13,778 bases of DNA from JASBZA01 sp964392065 (GTDB taxonomy: Bacteria > Bacillota > Clostridia > Saccharofermentanales > Fastidiosipilaceae), in NCBI GenBank assembly GCA_964392065.1, contig CAYMOG010000036.1:1-13778 (forward strand), read 5' to 3'. The translations under genes were made by a program, and so were the position numbers. Within the stretch, counting starts at the first letter, position 1, and every line of letters begins with the position of its first letter. Shown in pieces: positions 5,939 through 13,557 of this stretch. Under the pieces are notes generated by a model. That model had not been told where the DNA came from, did not search any database, and was given only the letters and a program-made list of their open reading frames with translations.

Positions 5939-8900
5939 CTAATCAGGTTCCTTGAGCGCTTCTACCATATCTATTCGCTTAAGCTGCCTATGGATTAAAA
6001 ACATAACCACCAGGGCGAACGATGCCACAATAATAGCGGATAGAATGTATGCCCATGGGTTTAGGTAGGGATCAATCAGAATACCAGAAGGCGATAGGGC
6101 GAAGCATATCATAAAGTGTAGAATTTTACCTCCGCCAAATCCAATTAGAATTCCGATGGCAGTTAATATAATTGTTTCTCTGTAAATATATTGAGTCACT
6201 TCTTTGTTATGGAAGCCCAAAACCTTAATAGTAGATATTTCTCGTAGTCTCTCAGAAACATTTAAATTCGTTAGATTGAGCAAGACCACATAGGTCAATA
6301 ATGCCGAGATAATAATGAGTGTAATAACTACAATACCTAGAGAAGATTGCAAATCATCTACAGCAGAAGAGGCATCTTCCATGGTCGAGACAAACATGAC
6401 TGCATCGAGCGCTTGTAATTGGTTTACGAGTTTAGCTTCATCGACATCCTCTCCAGTCCGAATTAACCATGAATTAATTTTCGCTTCCTCACCACTAATT
6501 TCTCTATGGTACGTGGGACTGACATACATCATATTTCCTACATAAGCTTCCACTTCATCGCCTAAACGCGCTTCTTGTGTATATCCCATTTGATTTCTAA
6601 TTGCAAGCAGCTCCCCCTTTTCTTCATCAATAACATCATAGAAACGTTCTGTAATGAGAACCTGATCCGAACTAAGCGATACACGCTCACCATTCAATCG
6701 ATTACGCAAGGGTGCCAATTCTTGGTACATTTCTTCATCAAATAAAACGTTATAAACGAAATCTGTACGAATACCCTCTGCATCTTGGAAGCTCGCCCTC
6801 GACTGATAAATTCCCGTTTTAGCACTAGAAACTTCCTCAATAATATGCATCAATTCCTCCGTATCCCCTTCAGAATCGAAGCTGACTAGAATCTGGAATC
6901 TGCGCAAATCGTTATACTGCTTATCCACCATAGAAGCAATGGACGAGCGCAGGCCGAAGCCCATCACAATCAGTGCCGTACTTCCAAGCACACCCAATAG
7001 AGTCATAAACATTCGGCTTTTCTTAGCTGTAAGGTTTCGTAATGTAACTTTTGCCATAAAACCTAAACGGTTCCAAAGAGGCGTTATACGTTCGGCTAAG
7101 ATGCGATTGCCTTTGGCCGGAGGTTTAGGCCGCATAAGTTGGGCCGCCTTGGCTCGAAAAGTATACTTAACAGAGAACCAAGCTGAAAATAAAGTCAGAC
7201 CACCACCAATAAAATACGCAAGCAAAGGATGCCAGAACTTATACGTATACTCTGTGGGTAAAATGAAATAAAATCCTGACGTATAGGCATGGTAGATAAT
7301 TGGCATGAGGACAAAATAACCTAACACAATACCTAATATAGACCCAATACTAGAAGACAAGAAAGCATAAATTAAGTACTTGCCACTAATAAATCGTTCT
7401 TGTAAACCAATAGCCTTTAGCGTACCAATTTCCGTTCTCTCTTCCTCCACCATACGACTAATTGTCGTTAGGGTGACTAGCATGGCAATAAGATAGAAGA
7501 CCGTCGAGAATATGCCGGTCAGCGCTTCAATATTCGATGCATTACCAATACTGGTAGAAATTGCCATATCATTGTAACGTCCGGATATTTGATAGCTAGG
7601 AATCTGTATATCTTCGAGTTCTGCTTGACCCTTAGCAATCGCTTCTTCGGCATCATGCAGTTTAGGGAGAGCTTCTTCTCGCTCCTCTTGATAAGTTTTT
7701 AACCCATCCTCATACTCTGCTTGACCCGATTCTAAATCTTCTTTAGCATCATCAAGTTCCTTCTGGCCACTTGCCTTCCCTTCTTCCCACGCTTCACGGG
7801 CATCCTTTAGGGCGACTTTACCGTCTTCATAAGCTTGTCTACCTTCTGCTATTTCCGCTTGTGCCGCTTGAAGTTCTGCATCAGCTTCTGCAAGAGTCTG
7901 TCTAGAACGCTCTATTTCTTGAGCACCTTCTTGATAAGAAGCTTCTGCTTCATTTAGCTGTTTTTCACCAGACTCAAGCTCTATAAGGGCCTTCTCAGCC
8001 TCTTCTAATTGGGCTCTACTAGACCGTGTTTGTTCTTGTCCTGTACTTAATTCGGCTCTAGCGGCATCGAGTTCCTTACGCCCGTCTATTAATGTACCCA
8101 AACGTTCTATACCATCGTCTATCTTCTCTAGCCCTTGAGCGATTTGTTTTAGACTTGCTGGTATATCTGGAACTTGTTGATCTATCTGCTTTATACCAGC
8201 AGAGATTTCATCCGGTGCCGCAAGGAAAGCTTCTAAAGTCATTCCACTAGGAAGATTACGTTCTATTTCTTCGCGTGCTTGAAGAACACTTTCTTGTTGT
8301 ATGAGGAGATTCTTTCGAGTTTCTTCTAGTGTAAGCAGTTTCTCTCTCTGAATAAGAAGCTCATCTCTTTGTGTAGATAATGTAGATATTTTCGCCGATA
8401 ATGCTTCTTGTGTCGAAACGCCCGTAGCGTCTTGAATTTGCAAAATACCGTTTGCCAAAGCACCTTTCTGCTCTTCTAATCCATTACGTTCCGCTTCCAA
8501 TGCAGTAATCGTACCCAATAAGGTTTGATATTCTTCTGTTTGTGTTTCAGGGTCTAGAGTCTCAAGTTTCTCTCTTGCTTCTTGAAGACTGGCCTCCACT
8601 TCCGCCATTCCTTGCTCTACTTGTTCGAGGTTTCCCGCTAAACTTCGCCAATTTTCTAGTGCTTCTGGTAGACTAACAAGCGCAGTATCTATTTGTTCTA
8701 GGGCCTGATCGATAGCTTGCTTGGCCTTCGGTATGTCCGGAATTTCTTGATCGATTTCCTGTAAACCCGCGGCGATTTGTTTCTCTGATTCCAAGAAGTC
8801 TTCAATCGTCATGCCTTCCACGAGACCTGCCTCAATTTCTGCTCTAGCCTGGGTTAGTTCCTCTAAATTTCGAACTAATTCTTGTCTCGTATTCTGAAGA

Positions 8901-10321
8901 TTTCTTAATTGTTCTTCTTGTCTGAGTAGCTCTTCTCTCTGATTTATTAACTGGGTGCGCTCGGTTTCTATATCCGCTATTGGCATAGAGCGATACGCTT
9001 CTGGAATTTCCTGATAGCCGGCTTCTACTTCATTTAAACCCTGGTTAATATTGCGTTCTGCAGTCTCTAGATCTTGAAATAATCCAGGTAAGGTGTCACG
9101 GCTAATACCTTCCTCTGAGAGTTGTTTCTTCCCATCTCTTAGAGTCTGCCATTGCTTATCCAGAATTTCTCTACTCTCTTTAAGCTTGTTCTCTCCTTCT
9201 TCTAGAGATTGAAGACCTGTTTGATAGGTCGCTAGACCTTCACGATAGGCCTTCTCACCGTCCTCTAATTTTACATTAGCATCCGCCAAATCAGACTCAC
9301 CATCTGTAATTTCACGTTCTGCATCTGAAATTTCTTTACGGAAGGTTTCTACTCCTTCCTCATATTCTTTCCAACCCACTTCTAAATCGGCCTTAGCATC
9401 TTGAAGTTTACGATCAGCATCTTCAAGTTCATTCCATGCATCTTCTACTTCTTGTCTCGCTTGATCTAATTCTTTTAGAGAATCACCTTTAACGGTTTCT
9501 TCAATTTCTAGAGGTCTATCGGCAAATAACGCCTGTATTGTTTCTACTTCTTCTATCTCGTGTTCTTTATATTTCTTATCACTTGTGTCTAAACCCTGTA
9601 AACTGTCCACAGTCAATAAGATTTGGTCGGGCCTAGATTTCGTGAAGGAGTCTGCCGTAACAAGAGCAAAATAATCAACCGAACCATCCCCAATTAAACT
9701 CGCTCCCCGATTATCAGGCATAAAAAACTGAACATGATTGACAAATCCAACGATTGTAAAATCTTCTGTTTGTAAGGTGTTTTTTTCTACTGGATTCTCT
9801 ATATCTACAGAGATATCTCCGGATTCCTCCGCATCCTCTTGCTCTTCGTCATCAGGAGTAATTTGCACCTTCTGGCCTATTTTATAGCCTTCACGTTCTT
9901 GAGCAAGTATATCGAGGGCAATTTCACCTACCTCATTCGGCAAACGTCCTTCTTCGATTTGTGCTTGAGCGATATTTTCGGTCACAGAGACTAAACGGAC
10001 TATATGGTCCTCGTCATTCAAGAAAAAATCTCCGGTTCTCTGGTATTCTAATAGCTCCACACCTTCATGGGCTTCAATAATCTCCCTATCCTCAGGATAA
10101 ATACCTAGTGGTGATGAAATAGCGATATGCTCTCTATTGAAGCGTTCTAGTGGTTTATCCATCGCATGACGCATATTCGGTCCAGCCGAAATAATCCCTA
10201 CGAAAACTGCTGCTCCAAGCAAAGTCATGAGCAGAATAGAAAAGAATCGTAACTTCGTTTTCTTCACACTTCGGAAGATGTTTTTCGTATAAATTTTCCT
10301 AAGTCCACGCTTATATCCCAT
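5939..10321 (-). CDS. giant FtsX/MacB-type ABC transporter permease with long coiled coil
   Basis: A 1460-residue membrane protein partnered with the ATPase encoded 6 nt upstream. Order: cytoplasmic basic N-terminus; TM1 (about 26-46); extracytoplasmic domain with an acidic insert rich in E and D (about 153-172); an E/Q/A/L-rich coiled coil (about 280-905); a first FtsX core of three helices (about 938-1055, with EEERTEIGTLKAIG); a helix after KKSRMFMTLLGV (1102-1123); a second extracytoplasmic domain; and a second FtsX core (about 1326-1445, with LREISTIKVLGFHNKEVTQY). Many MacB/FtsX systems are mechanotransducers rather than channels, and a coiled coil this long could reach through the cell wall; that is inference. 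The coiled coil contains a tandem duplication. Substrate is unknown; peptide or antibiotic defence and wall remodelling are both possible. Start ATG 10321 has a weak site, GAGTGG, inside the end of the ATPase gene, consistent with coupled translation. Confidence 0.9.
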   Translation of the reverse strand: MGYKRGLRKIYTKNIFRSVKKTKLRFFSILLMTLLGAAVFVGIISAGPNMRHAMDKPLERFNREHIAISSPLGIYPEDREIIEAHEGVELLEYQRTGDFFLNDEDHIVRLVSVTENIAQAQIEEGRLPNEVGEIALDILAQEREGYKIGQKVQITPDDEEQEDAEESGDISVDIENPVEKNTLQTEDFTIVGFVNHVQFFMPDNRGASLIGDGSVDYFALVTADSFTKSRPDQILLTVDSLQGLDTSDKKYKEHEIEEVETIQALFADRPLEIEETVKGDSLKELDQARQEVEDAWNELEDADRKLQDAKADLEVGWKEYEEGVETFRKEISDAEREITDGESDLADANVKLEDGEKAYREGLATYQTGLQSLEEGENKLKESREILDKQWQTLRDGKKQLSEEGISRDTLPGLFQDLETAERNINQGLNEVEAGYQEIPEAYRSMPIADIETERTQLINQREELLRQEEQLRNLQNTRQELVRNLEELTQARAEIEAGLVEGMTIEDFLESEKQIAAGLQEIDQEIPDIPKAKQAIDQALEQIDTALVSLPEALENWRSLAGNLEQVEQGMAEVEASLQEAREKLETLDPETQTEEYQTLLGTITALEAERNGLEEQKGALANGILQIQDATGVSTQEALSAKISTLSTQRDELLIQREKLLTLEETRKNLLIQQESVLQAREEIERNLPSGMTLEAFLAAPDEISAGIKQIDQQVPDIPASLKQIAQGLEKIDDGIERLGTLIDGRKELDAARAELSTGQEQTRSSRAQLEEAEKALIELESGEKQLNEAEASYQEGAQEIERSRQTLAEADAELQAAQAEIAEGRQAYEDGKVALKDAREAWEEGKASGQKELDDAKEDLESGQAEYEDGLKTYQEEREEALPKLHDAEEAIAKGQAELEDIQIPSYQISGRYNDMAISTSIGNASNIEALTGIFSTVFYLIAMLVTLTTISRMVEEERTEIGTLKAIGLQERFISGKYLIYAFLSSSIGSILGIVLGYFVLMPIIYHAYTSGFYFILPTEYTYKFWHPLLAYFIGGGLTLFSAWFSVKYTFRAKAAQLMRPKPPAKGNRILAERITPLWNRLGFMAKVTLRNLTAKKSRMFMTLLGVLGSTALIVMGFGLRSSIASMVDKQYNDLRRFQILVSFDSEGDTEELMHIIEEVSSAKTGIYQSRASFQDAEGIRTDFVYNVLFDEEMYQELAPLRNRLNGERVSLSSDQVLITERFYDVIDEEKGELLAIRNQMGYTQEARLGDEVEAYVGNMMYVSPTYHREISGEEAKINSWLIRTGEDVDEAKLVNQLQALDAVMFVSTMEDASSAVDDLQSSLGIVVITLIIISALLTYVVLLNLTNLNVSERLREISTIKVLGFHNKEVTQYIYRETIILTAIGILIGFGGGKILHFMICFALSPSGILIDPYLNPWAYILSAIIVASFALVVMFLIHRQLKRIDMVEALKEPD
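8060..8960 (-). repeat. tandem duplication inside the permease coiled coil (offset 570 bp / 190 aa)
   Basis: Two coding copies lie about at 8630-8960 and 8060-8390. Landmarks QREELLRQEEQL / QRDELLIQREKLL, EGMTIEDFLESEKQIAAGLQ / SGMTLEAFLAAPDEISAGIK and EIDQEIPDIPKA / QIDQQVPDIPAS recur in the same order. DNA landmarks AGCTCTTCTCTCTG (8928) and AGCTCATCTCTTTG (8358), and GTATGTCCGGAA (8731) and GTATATCTGGAA (8161), are each exactly 570 bp apart. Divergence shows the duplication is old. Confidence 0.8.
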
Positions 10322-10327
10322 ATACTT

Positions 10328-11029
10328 TTACCACTCAATTGTATCTATGGAAGCTGGGTTTGCATTGGTGTACATATTTCTTACTTTTGCATCCGCTAGC
10401 TCTATAACGCGATCTGCTATCGGTTTAATGGCGCTATTATGCGTTACAATAATTACAGTCGTATGGGTTGTTCTAGACATTTGTTGAAGTTGCTTCAAAA
10501 TTTCCTTACCCGTTTGATAGTCTAATGCCCCTGTAGGTTCATCACAGAGTAATATACCTGGATTTTTCGCCATCGCTCTGGCGATAGACACACGTTGTTG
10601 CTCGCCACCAGACAGTTGCGCAGGAAAATTCTCTAGCCTATGGGATAAATGCACCATCTCCAGGGCCTCTTCCGCATCAAGAGAATCTTCCACTAAGTGG
10701 GATGCCATCTCGACGTTTTCTTTGGCCGTCAAATTGGCGATGAGATTATAATTTTGGAAAACAAAACCTATTTGATTTCGTCTATATTCTGTTAGGTCCT
10801 TCTCACTAAGAGCGCTAATATTCTCCCCATCAACAATGACCTTACCCTCATCATTTTGATCAATACCTCCGAGAATATTCAACGTAGTCGATTTCCCTGC
10901 ACCAGAAGCCCCCAGTATCAAGACAAATTCGCCTTTCTCTATCGAAAAATTCAATTTATTATTAGCTACTATTGTAGTGCTACCCATTTTATAGTGTTTA
11001 CTTACATCTTGAAATTCTATAAAAGCCAT
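10328..11029 (-). CDS. ABC transporter ATP-binding protein (MacB/LolD type)
   Basis: Cytoplasmic ATPase, 233 residues, that powers the FtsX-type permease downstream. All motifs are intact: Walker A GASGAGKST (40-48), Q-loop Q92 in FVFQNYNLI, signature LSGGEQQR (139-146), Walker B ILLCDEPTGALD (159-170) and H-loop H197 in IIVTHN. The sequence FQNYNLIANLTAKENV, the TGALD D-loop and the short length place it in the MacB/LolD/FtsE-like clade that pairs with FtsX-fold permeases. The gene ends 6 nt before the permease start. The start ATG at 11029 is preceded by a GC-rich GCGGGG and by AGGAAG further away, a less regular site than those of its neighbours. Confidence 0.93.
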   Translation of the reverse strand: MAFIEFQDVSKHYKMGSTTIVANNKLNFSIEKGEFVLILGASGAGKSTTLNILGGIDQNDEGKVIVDGENISALSEKDLTEYRRNQIGFVFQNYNLIANLTAKENVEMASHLVEDSLDAEEALEMVHLSHRLENFPAQLSGGEQQRVSIARAMAKNPGILLCDEPTGALDYQTGKEILKQLQQMSRTTHTTVIIVTHNSAIKPIADRVIELADAKVRNMYTNANPASIDTIEW

Positions 11030-11047
11030 AGGATACCCCGCTTCCTG

Positions 11048-11065
11048 TAATATAACTATATTATA
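11048..11065 (-). promoter_or_regulatory. promoter/-10 with overlapping dyad upstream of the ABC transporter
   Basis: On the minus strand TATAAT (11060-11065) forms a perfect -10, but no good -35 is seen at 16-18 nt. Immediately downstream and overlapping it is a perfect dyad TAATATA-GT-TATATTA (11048-11063). The 10-mer TAATATAGTT in it also occurs over both promoters of the divergent SGNH/DUF1836 pair 0.9 kb away. Confidence 0.5.
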
Positions 11066-11116
11066 GGAAATTTTTAAAAGATTAAGCCTTAAGCAAATAA
11101 ACTTCTATTAATAAAT

Positions 11117-11143
11117 TAAAAACTCTAGAATTACACCTCTAGA
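11117..11143 (-). terminator. weak terminator-like hairpin after the SGNH gene
   Basis: TCTAGA repeats at 11124-11129 and 11138-11143 pair over 6 bp with an 8-nt loop spanning the stop codon. On the minus strand they are followed by G and five T residues, then AT-rich sequence. The stem is short, so termination is likely partial. Confidence 0.4.
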
Positions 11144-11879
11144 CTAACGATGATTTACGATTAATAATTTTATATTTCTCTAGAATACTTCGTAAATTCT
11201 CAGCAATAAGTCGATGCCCCTCTTCATTTGGATGCATACCGTCAATACATAGATAATGCTCGGGATTTAGCTTATCTAAGAATCCCTTACGTAAATCATA
11301 GAATAAAACTTTGCTATCGTTTGCGATGGAAACAAGTTCTGCATTATAAAACTCTTGCCATTGATAGATTCTTCTCGTGTTGCCACCTAGCCACTTCAAG
11401 ATATTATCCTTATTCAAACCCTTACTCACTGTCTCGAAAAAACGATCAGGATCTAGTGGTGGCAAACTGAAAATAATAGGCAAAATATTCTTCTCGCGAA
11501 ACTTCTTGATTAACTCACCATAATATTTATGAAAAACTTCTATAGGAGTATTAGGATTATGCTCTCTATCAGGGTTTTCCGCAATTTCTGCCCAAAGAAA
11601 GTCACAGTCATTTCCACCGAACTCCAAGAGGGCCACTCCAGGTGCCGTTAAATTTGTAACTCTCTTCTTGAAGATATCTAAACCATGGGCAATCGTAGCA
11701 CCAAACTTAGAAAAATTACGTACTTCAACATTTTCATCCTCAGTAATTAACGAAATGAAATTCTTATCACTTAGCTCATAACGGCGTTTCTCCATATTGT
11801 AAACCACGCCTTTGGCAACAGAGTCTCCAAACACATATATTTTCTCATAGCTAAGATATTTCATCAGTTCTTCGAGCAT
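11139..11879 (-). CDS. SGNH/GDSL-family hydrolase
   Basis: Putative cytoplasmic esterase or lipase, 246 residues from the chosen start. SGNH blocks are all visible: block I VFGDSVAKG with nucleophile S20, block II NFSKFGAT with G60, block III FGGND with N90, and block V DGMHPNEEGH with D213 and H216. The catalytic Ser-Asp-His set and the oxyanion Gly and Asn are therefore complete. No signal peptide or membrane segment is present. The ATG at 11879 is preferred because GAAAGGTGG lies 8 nt upstream; an in-frame GTG at 11891 falls inside that ribosome site. It is divergent from the DUF1836 regulator, sharing a 130-bp intergenic region, and lies upstream of the ABC transporter in the same orientation. 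Substrate is unknown; acyl or acetyl groups on a glycan or small molecule are typical for the superfamily. Confidence 0.88.
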   Translation of the reverse strand: MLEELMKYLSYEKIYVFGDSVAKGVVYNMEKRRYELSDKNFISLITEDENVEVRNFSKFGATIAHGLDIFKKRVTNLTAPGVALLEFGGNDCDFLWAEIAENPDREHNPNTPIEVFHKYYGELIKKFREKNILPIIFSLPPLDPDRFFETVSKGLNKDNILKWLGGNTRRIYQWQEFYNAELVSIANDSKVLFYDLRKGFLDKLNPEHYLCIDGMHPNEEGHRLIAENLRSILEKYKIINRKSSLV

Positions 11880-11902
11880 GAAAATATCCACCTTTCACAA
11901 TG

Positions 11903-11922
11903 TAGTTATTAAAACTATATTA
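11903..11922. promoter_or_regulatory. putative operator over the SGNH promoter -10
   Basis: Plus strand TAGTT-ATTAA-AACTA (11903-11917) is a 5-bp inverted repeat. Read on the minus strand the whole site begins TAATATAGTT (11922 to 11913) and continues TTAATAAC. It covers the -10 box and likely start site, a repressor-type position. Confidence 0.45.
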
Positions 11923-11942
11923 CTCTCGACAGGCATTGTCAA
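11914..11942 (-). promoter_or_regulatory. strong sigma-A promoter of the SGNH hydrolase gene
   Basis: Minus strand TTGACA (11937-11942) is a perfect -35, followed by a 17-nt spacer and -10 TATAGT (11914-11919). This is the best consensus promoter in the window and lies about 35 nt upstream of the ATG. Confidence 0.75.
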
Positions 11943-11965
11943 TATGTATTTCTGTGAACACTTTG

Positions 11966-11991
11966 TGCTAATATAGTTAATAACGCGTTAG
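11966..11991 (+). promoter_or_regulatory. promoter and putative autoregulatory operator of the DUF1836 gene
   Basis: TGC-TAATAT (-10 with TGn, 11966-11974) or the overlapping TATAGT (11972-11977) is the likely -10; no good -35 is seen. The site reads TAATATAGTT followed by AATAAC, nearly the same as the site over the SGNH promoter. A perfect palindrome TAACGCGTTA (11981-11990) follows at the expected start site. Confidence 0.45.
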
Positions 11992-12009
11992 ATAAAAAGG
12001 ATAAGAAAT

Positions 12010-12483
12010 ATGAAGAAATACAGTTTAGAATTTGCCCAGTGGCATCATCTACCCGATATCGAACTCTACATGGATCAATTACTTACGTATATCAATCGCC
12101 AAGTCCCTCAAGATTTAAAAACCCAGGATTTAAGTAAATCTATGGTGAATAATTATATCAAACAAGAGATTATCCCTAGACCCAACGGTAAACGTTATGG
12201 CAAAGCACATATCGCCCAATTAACGATACTGAGTATATTAAAAGAAGTGTTTACCATCCAAGAATGTAAAGACTTATTTTCTATCTTCAATACCGAGGAA
12301 GGGATGGAAGGTTTCGGAGAGGACTATAATATTTTCTTAGAGTCTATTGATGGTGCTTTGGCCGAAATTGAAGACCTATACGTAAAGATGCCTAACGATG
12401 AGAAGAAAAAACAGATTCTCTATTTCTCGATTCTTAGTTATCTTGCCAAACATAAAGCCTTACAACTCCTAGCGAACCCATAA
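12010..12483 (+). CDS. DUF1836 helix-turn-helix protein, probable local regulator
   Basis: A 157-residue cytoplasmic protein of the DUF1836 family (Bacillus YkrK-like). The N-terminal 38-80 region, with LSKSMVNNYIKQEIIPRPNG then KRYGKAHIAQLTILSILK, resembles a MerR-type helix-turn-helix plus wing (short helix, recognition helix, Gly turn, RYGKAHI). The rest is helical and lacks a known ligand-binding or metal motif. The role as transcription factor is inferred from the fold; family members are largely uncharacterised. The start has AAAAGGAT about 8 nt upstream. It is the only regulator in the window and is divergent from the SGNH gene. A shared 10-mer at its own promoter, the SGNH promoter and the ABC transporter promoter suggests that it regulates all three. 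It converges on yqeY with a shared hairpin between them. Confidence 0.8.
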   Translation: MKKYSLEFAQWHHLPDIELYMDQLLTYINRQVPQDLKTQDLSKSMVNNYIKQEIIPRPNGKRYGKAHIAQLTILSILKEVFTIQECKDLFSIFNTEEGMEGFGEDYNIFLESIDGALAEIEDLYVKMPNDEKKKQILYFSILSYLAKHKALQLLANP

Positions 12484-12510
12484 AAAATCCGGGAATCACT
12501 TCCCGGATTT
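12482..12510. terminator. bidirectional Rho-independent terminator
   Basis: AAATCCGGGAA (12485-12495), loop TCAC, TTCCCGGATTT (12500-12510) form an 11-bp perfect stem between the convergent genes. The minus side has a run of six T, so it is a strong terminator for yqeY-rpsU. The plus side has only TTTA, making it weaker for the DUF1836 gene. Confidence 0.88.
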
Positions 12511-12514
12511 ATGC

Positions 12515-12955
12515 TTAAGATAGTTTCTGTCTTACGACTTGACTAATTCTACCATTATCGGCCCTGCCCTCGGTCCTAGAAATAACTTCAGGCATTACTC
12601 TGCCCATATCTCTTAGACTCGACGCTCCAAGCGTGCTAATTACATCTTGTACAATCTGAGCCAATTCATCATCCGTCAATTGAGTAGGCAAATAAGTTTC
12701 AAGAATAGCGATTTCCGCTTCGGCTTGAGAAACAGCCTCAGGACGATCCGAAATCTCCGAGATAAGCTCACGACGTTTCTTCACTTCCCTCTGGACTACA
12801 AGTAGAACCGTTTGGTCTGTAGCTTCTATCTTCTCATCCTTCTCAATTTGTAAGACACCCGCCCTAATCAGTTGCACAATATCCTTGCGTTTAGCATCCT
12901 TATTGCGCATGGACTCCTTGAAGTCGGCGGATAATTGATCAGTTAATTTGCTCAT
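12515..12955 (-). CDS. yqeY: GatB/YqeY domain-containing protein
   Basis: A 146-residue cytoplasmic protein of the YqeY family, whose fold matches the C-terminal tRNA-contacting domain of GatB in the Asp/Glu-tRNA amidotransferase. Seen: an N-terminal helix MSKLTDQLSADFKESMRNKD, then KRKDIVQLIRAGVLQ, EIAILETYLPTQLTDDEL and the C-terminal SLRDMGRVMPEVISRTEGRADNGRIS block (quoted in parts), all typical, at the family length of about 148. A role helping tRNA quality or translation is usually proposed but not proven. It lies 21 nt after rpsU, a widespread Bacillota arrangement, with GAAGG as its ribosome site. Confidence 0.93.
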   Translation of the reverse strand: MSKLTDQLSADFKESMRNKDAKRKDIVQLIRAGVLQIEKDEKIEATDQTVLLVVQREVKKRRELISEISDRPEAVSQAEAEIAILETYLPTQLTDDELAQIVQDVISTLGASSLRDMGRVMPEVISRTEGRADNGRISQVVRQKLS

Positions 12956-12976
12956 AGTCTACCTTCTTCAAATAGA

Positions 12977-13150
12977 TTAGCGCTTTCTCTTACGAGCAGC
13001 CTCGGATTTCTTCTTACGTTTAACACTTGGCTTCTCATAATGCTCTCTCTTGCGAACCTCTGCGAGGATACCAGAACGAGCAGTTGCGCGTTTAAAACGG
13101 CGGAGGGCACTATCTAAAGACTCATTGTCCTTAACATGAATTTCTGACAT
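12977..13150 (-). CDS. rpsU: 30S ribosomal protein S21
   Basis: Small basic subunit protein, 57 residues, matching the usual size. It has the family opening MSEIHVKDNESLDSALRRFK, the conserved RKREHYEKPSVKRKKKSEAA region and a Lys/Arg-rich tail for rRNA binding. S21 assists 16S contacts with the mRNA Shine-Dalgarno. I start it at 13150, where AAGGGGGGG precedes the ATG by 8 nt; an in-frame reading back to 13252 would cross the promoter and add 34 residues not found in S21. It is followed by yqeY, with which it forms an operon ending at the 12.5 kb hairpin. Confidence 0.95.
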   Translation of the reverse strand: MSEIHVKDNESLDSALRRFKRATARSGILAEVRKREHYEKPSVKRKKKSEAARKRKR

Positions 13151-13217
13151 TTCGTTTTCCCCCCCTTCTTCGCGTTGAATAAATCTGCTTAGAAACAAAT
13201 TCCGCTGGCAAGAACCC

Positions 13218-13246
13218 ATAATACTAAAAATCCGGACAAAATACAA
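13218..13246 (-). promoter_or_regulatory. putative promoter of rpsU-yqeY
   Basis: Minus strand -35 TTGTAT (13241-13246), 17-nt spacer, -10 TATTAT (13218-13223). The predicted leader is about 60 nt. The -35 keeps only the TTG of the consensus; spacing is ideal. Confidence 0.45.
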
Positions 13247-13261
13247 GTACAAGATTGGTTT

Positions 13262-13417
13262 ATGAAACTCAAGTTAATTGTAAAGTTAAGTGCAAATAGT
13301 CTCATTGCAGCAAGTCTTACAACATGCTTATTGCACTCACTTGTTTACTTACACTTCGTAGAGCTATGCTTTCTGTTAGTTACAGCCATGATAACACTAA
13401 TGCAGTGGCAGGCTTGA
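13262..13417 (+). CDS. doubtful small hydrophobic ORF (51 aa)
   Basis: An ATG-initiated 51-codon frame starts with basic MKLKLIVKLS. It is then almost wholly hydrophobic (LIAASLTTCLLHSLVYLH, VELCFLLVTAMITLM), like a tiny two-helix membrane protein. It stops at TGA 13415; the same frame then stays open for a further 40 codons to TAA 13538. Against it being a gene: there is no clear ribosome site, a second frame is open over much of the same stretch, and I recognise no family. It may be a small membrane protein, the remains of a longer decayed gene, or chance. Confidence 0.2.
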   Translation: MKLKLIVKLSANSLIAASLTTCLLHSLVYLHFVELCFLLVTAMITLMQWQA

Positions 13418-13557
13418 CTTCAATTCCCTGTGCCTGTACTTGGAGTTTCACATGCATGCGTTACTAGAAGAAAAGGGTGGTTAGAGAAAATGGAGTATTT
13501 GGAGAGTCACAGTTATGCGGAGTTCTGGGACTTGATTTAACTTTATGGCTTGCTGGG
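13418..13557. other. unassigned intergenic stretch
   Basis: Together with the stretch before it and the repeats after it, this belongs to about 530 bp without a convincing gene upstream of rpsU. Short open frames exist on the plus strand in two phases (one ending 13540, one ending 13590), but none has a recognisable motif. No RNA fold or insertion sequence end is evident. Confidence 0.5.

Noticed and set aside
13151..13252. 34-residue N-terminal extension of S21
   Set aside because: S21 proteins start at MSEI; the extension crosses the promoter and the G-rich ribosome site.
13415..13417. In-frame TGA read through or decoded as selenocysteine
   Set aside because: No SECIS-like hairpin is evident directly after it, the product has no selenoprotein motif and another frame is also open; simple decay or chance is more likely.
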